From Sphingobacteriaceae bacterium (GTDB lineage Bacteria > Bacteroidota > Bacteroidia > B-17B0 > Aurantibacillaceae): a DNA stretch of 64,000 bases. Shown here in pieces: positions 62,886 through 64,000 of the stretch (position 1 is the stretch's first letter; each line of letters begins with the position of its first letter). Location of the stretch: NCBI GenBank assembly GCA_016709575.1, contig JADJMM010000011.1:124001-188000 (forward strand), written 5' to 3'. Position numbers and translations under genes: made by a program. The notes below the pieces were generated by a model. The model ran no database searches. It was not told where the DNA came from and worked only from the letters and a program-made list of their open reading frames with translations.

Positions 62886-63869
62886 GTGTTTAGTAATAAA
62901 ACCATATTTTTTGGGGCTCTCGATTGGGGGCTTGGACATGCAACTCGCAGTGTGCCAATTATTAGGCAATTACTAAAAAACAATACGGTAATTTTAGGTG
63001 TAACGTCGCTGACTAAACCCATTTTTGATGAAGGGTTTCCTGAGCTTAAAAAGATTGATTTACCAGCTTATGATATAAAGTATTCTTCCTTTTTTCCGCT
63101 ATGGTTAAAGTTGGGATTAAGTGCACCGCGGATCTCACAGATTATCGCAGATGAGAACAAATTATTAATTAAAATTACTCAAGAAAATAATATTGATGTG
63201 GTGATTAGTGATAATCGTTTTGGTTTGTACTCAGAAAAAGTTCATTCGGTTTTTATTACTCATCAATTATTTTTGAAAGCGCCTGTTTTTGAAAATTTCG
63301 GAAGTAAGCTCAATCAAAATTATATTTCAAAATTTAATGAGGTGTGGGTTCCTGATTTTGAAAATGAGAAAGAAAGCTTGAGTGGAGAATTATGTCACGG
63401 TAATCTATTTCATAAAAACATAAGTTATATTGGTCCGCAAAGCAGATTACAGGATGTGATTACTGAAGTAGAAAAAGATAAATACGATTATTTGGTTTTA
63501 TTATCCGGACCAGAACCGACGCGGACTCAATTAGAAGAAGAATTATTGAAGAAGATAAAATTGTCAAATAAAAAATTTGCGTTTGTCCGCGGTTCAAAGT
63601 TAAAGATTCAAAGTTCAAAGTTAGAGAATGTAGATGGATTTGATTTTCCAACGAAAGAAGAATTGAAAAAATTAATTCTCTCTTCTAAAAAAATAATTTG
63701 CAGAAGCGGTTATAGCACTTTAATGGATATGCATTTGTTGGGGGAAAAGGAATTGGTTTTAATTCCCACTCCAGGACAAAGCGAACAAGAATATTTAGCC
63801 GACTATTGGAAACAAAAATTTGGAACTGAACATTTGCCACAAAATAAAATCTCTACATTTACATTATGA
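62886..63869 (+). CDS. MurG-like glycosyltransferase (GT28 C-terminal type)
   Basis: This 327-residue protein starts at GTG 62886 and has a glycosyltransferase-B layout: GALDWGLGHATRSVPIIRQLL at the N-terminus (the conserved G-x-GH of the GT1/GT28 acceptor site), VVISDNRFGLYSEKVHSVFIT, then the C-terminal nucleotide-sugar half with LVLLSGPEPTRTQLEEELL and CRSGYSTLMDMHLLG...PTPGQSEQEYLADYW. It resembles uncharacterised Bacteroidota MGT-type transferases; the sugar and acceptor are unknown. It contains a small in-frame repeat at 63593-63626. The next gene overlaps it by 4 nt. Confidence 0.82.
   Translation: MFSNKTIFFGALDWGLGHATRSVPIIRQLLKNNTVILGVTSLTKPIFDEGFPELKKIDLPAYDIKYSSFFPLWLKLGLSAPRISQIIADENKLLIKITQENNIDVVISDNRFGLYSEKVHSVFITHQLFLKAPVFENFGSKLNQNYISKFNEVWVPDFENEKESLSGELCHGNLFHKNISYIGPQSRLQDVITEVEKDKYDYLVLLSGPEPTRTQLEEELLKKIKLSNKKFAFVRGSKLKIQSSKLENVDGFDFPTKEELKKLILSSKKIICRSGYSTLMDMHLLGEKELVLIPTPGQSEQEYLADYWKQKFGTEHLPQNKISTFTL
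63593..63626 (+). repeat. Short repeat TTCAAAGTT inside the glycosyltransferase gene
   Basis: Three to four imperfect copies of TTCAAAGTT/AAAGATTCAAAG, coding SKLKIQSSKLE. It keeps the frame. Confidence 0.5.
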
Positions 63870-64000
63870 AAAAATTAATTTTACTACTTGTGTTTTTAAA
63901 CACTGCTGCTTTTTCACAAACAAAACCGACTTACGATTCTATATTAGCAAAAAAACTTGGTGCTGATGAAAGAGGTATGAAAAAATATGTGTTTTGTATT
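63866..64000 (+). CDS. YciI-like secreted protein, 5' part only
   Basis: The frame runs off the window edge. A signal peptide (LILLLVFLNTAAFSQ) is followed by YDSILAKKLGADERGMKKYVFCI, of which the last part is the start of a YciI-type domain (GMKKYVMC...). ATG 63866 overlaps the glycosyltransferase TGA by 4 nt, so the two are probably coupled. The identification rests on only 45 residues. Confidence 0.55.
   Translation, partial: MKKLILLLVFLNTAAFSQTKPTYDSILAKKLGADERGMKKYVFCI

Overview
The window looks like a chromosomal segment of an AT-rich Bacteroidota bacterium (class Bacteroidia; nothing here fixes the family). Supporting signs are the promoter shape TTTG-N19-TAnnTTTG upstream of several genes, many secreted or outer-membrane proteins ending in a beta-strand plus Phe, a propeller/LytS-type sensor with a LytTR regulator, an ECF sigma factor with a membrane partner, and the general gene set (gatA, tatA, mce, xth, ispD, rnr, lgt, ftsX, metF, clpX, lpdA, lnt, secA). 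I see no rRNA, tRNA, CRISPR, phage or transposase gene. The segment reads as core chromosome rather than a genomic island.

Layout. 1-7.4 kb: two M48-type metallopeptidases, two secreted proteins of unknown function, gatA and tatA. 7.4-12.4 kb: methylmalonyl-CoA epimerase, then a minus-strand operon of an OMP-like protein, an FAD oxidoreductase, a RimB-like retropepsin, the RimK glutamate ligase and an AstE/AspA-type hydrolase, then a divergent lipoprotein. 12.4-24.6 kb: a ~1160-residue outer-membrane protein, exonuclease III, an OppA-like lipoprotein, ispD-polX, a GH3-type amido synthetase with a small secreted protein, and a PaaE-like reductase. 24.6-34.8 kb: mostly minus strand, with an OMP, SDR, amino-acid permease, polytopic membrane protein, GNAT, TolB-like propeller, PAP2 phosphatase, rnr and purN. 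34.8-41.6 kb: lgt-cysQ, ftsX, a 350-bp block of hairpin repeats, apbC-nfu-metF and two tiny lipoproteins. 41.8-45.3 kb: ECF sigma factor, anti-sigma/trypsin fusion and two tandem OMP paralogues. 45.2-55.7 kb: PLP lyase, pepT, clpX, lpdA, lnt and secA on the minus strand. 55.9-64 kb: sensor kinase and regulator, hsp20, a 505-bp hairpin-rich gap, slyD, ALDH7, a glycosyltransferase and the start of a YciI-like gene.

Two features dominate. First, about ten genes, several normally essential (gatA, lnt, purN), are broken by single-base frameshifts, most of them at short homopolymers and correctable by restoring one base. This points to sequencing error, and I annotate these genes as single features. 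Second, a family of 23-nt elements recurs between genes: 6-nt arms that pair with each other but differ in sequence from copy to copy, around an almost constant 11-nt core (TCGNCARRCTC). Nine clear copies occur, six of them between ftsX and metF.

Best candidates for new biology: the sigma factor paired with a membrane protein that joins an anti-sigma-like cytoplasmic part to a complete periplasmic trypsin-like protease; the RimK/RimB/AstE-like operon; a PolX whose polymerase carboxylates are gone while its PHP nuclease site remains; and the covarying hairpin family. All functional statements are inferred from sequence motifs read by eye.
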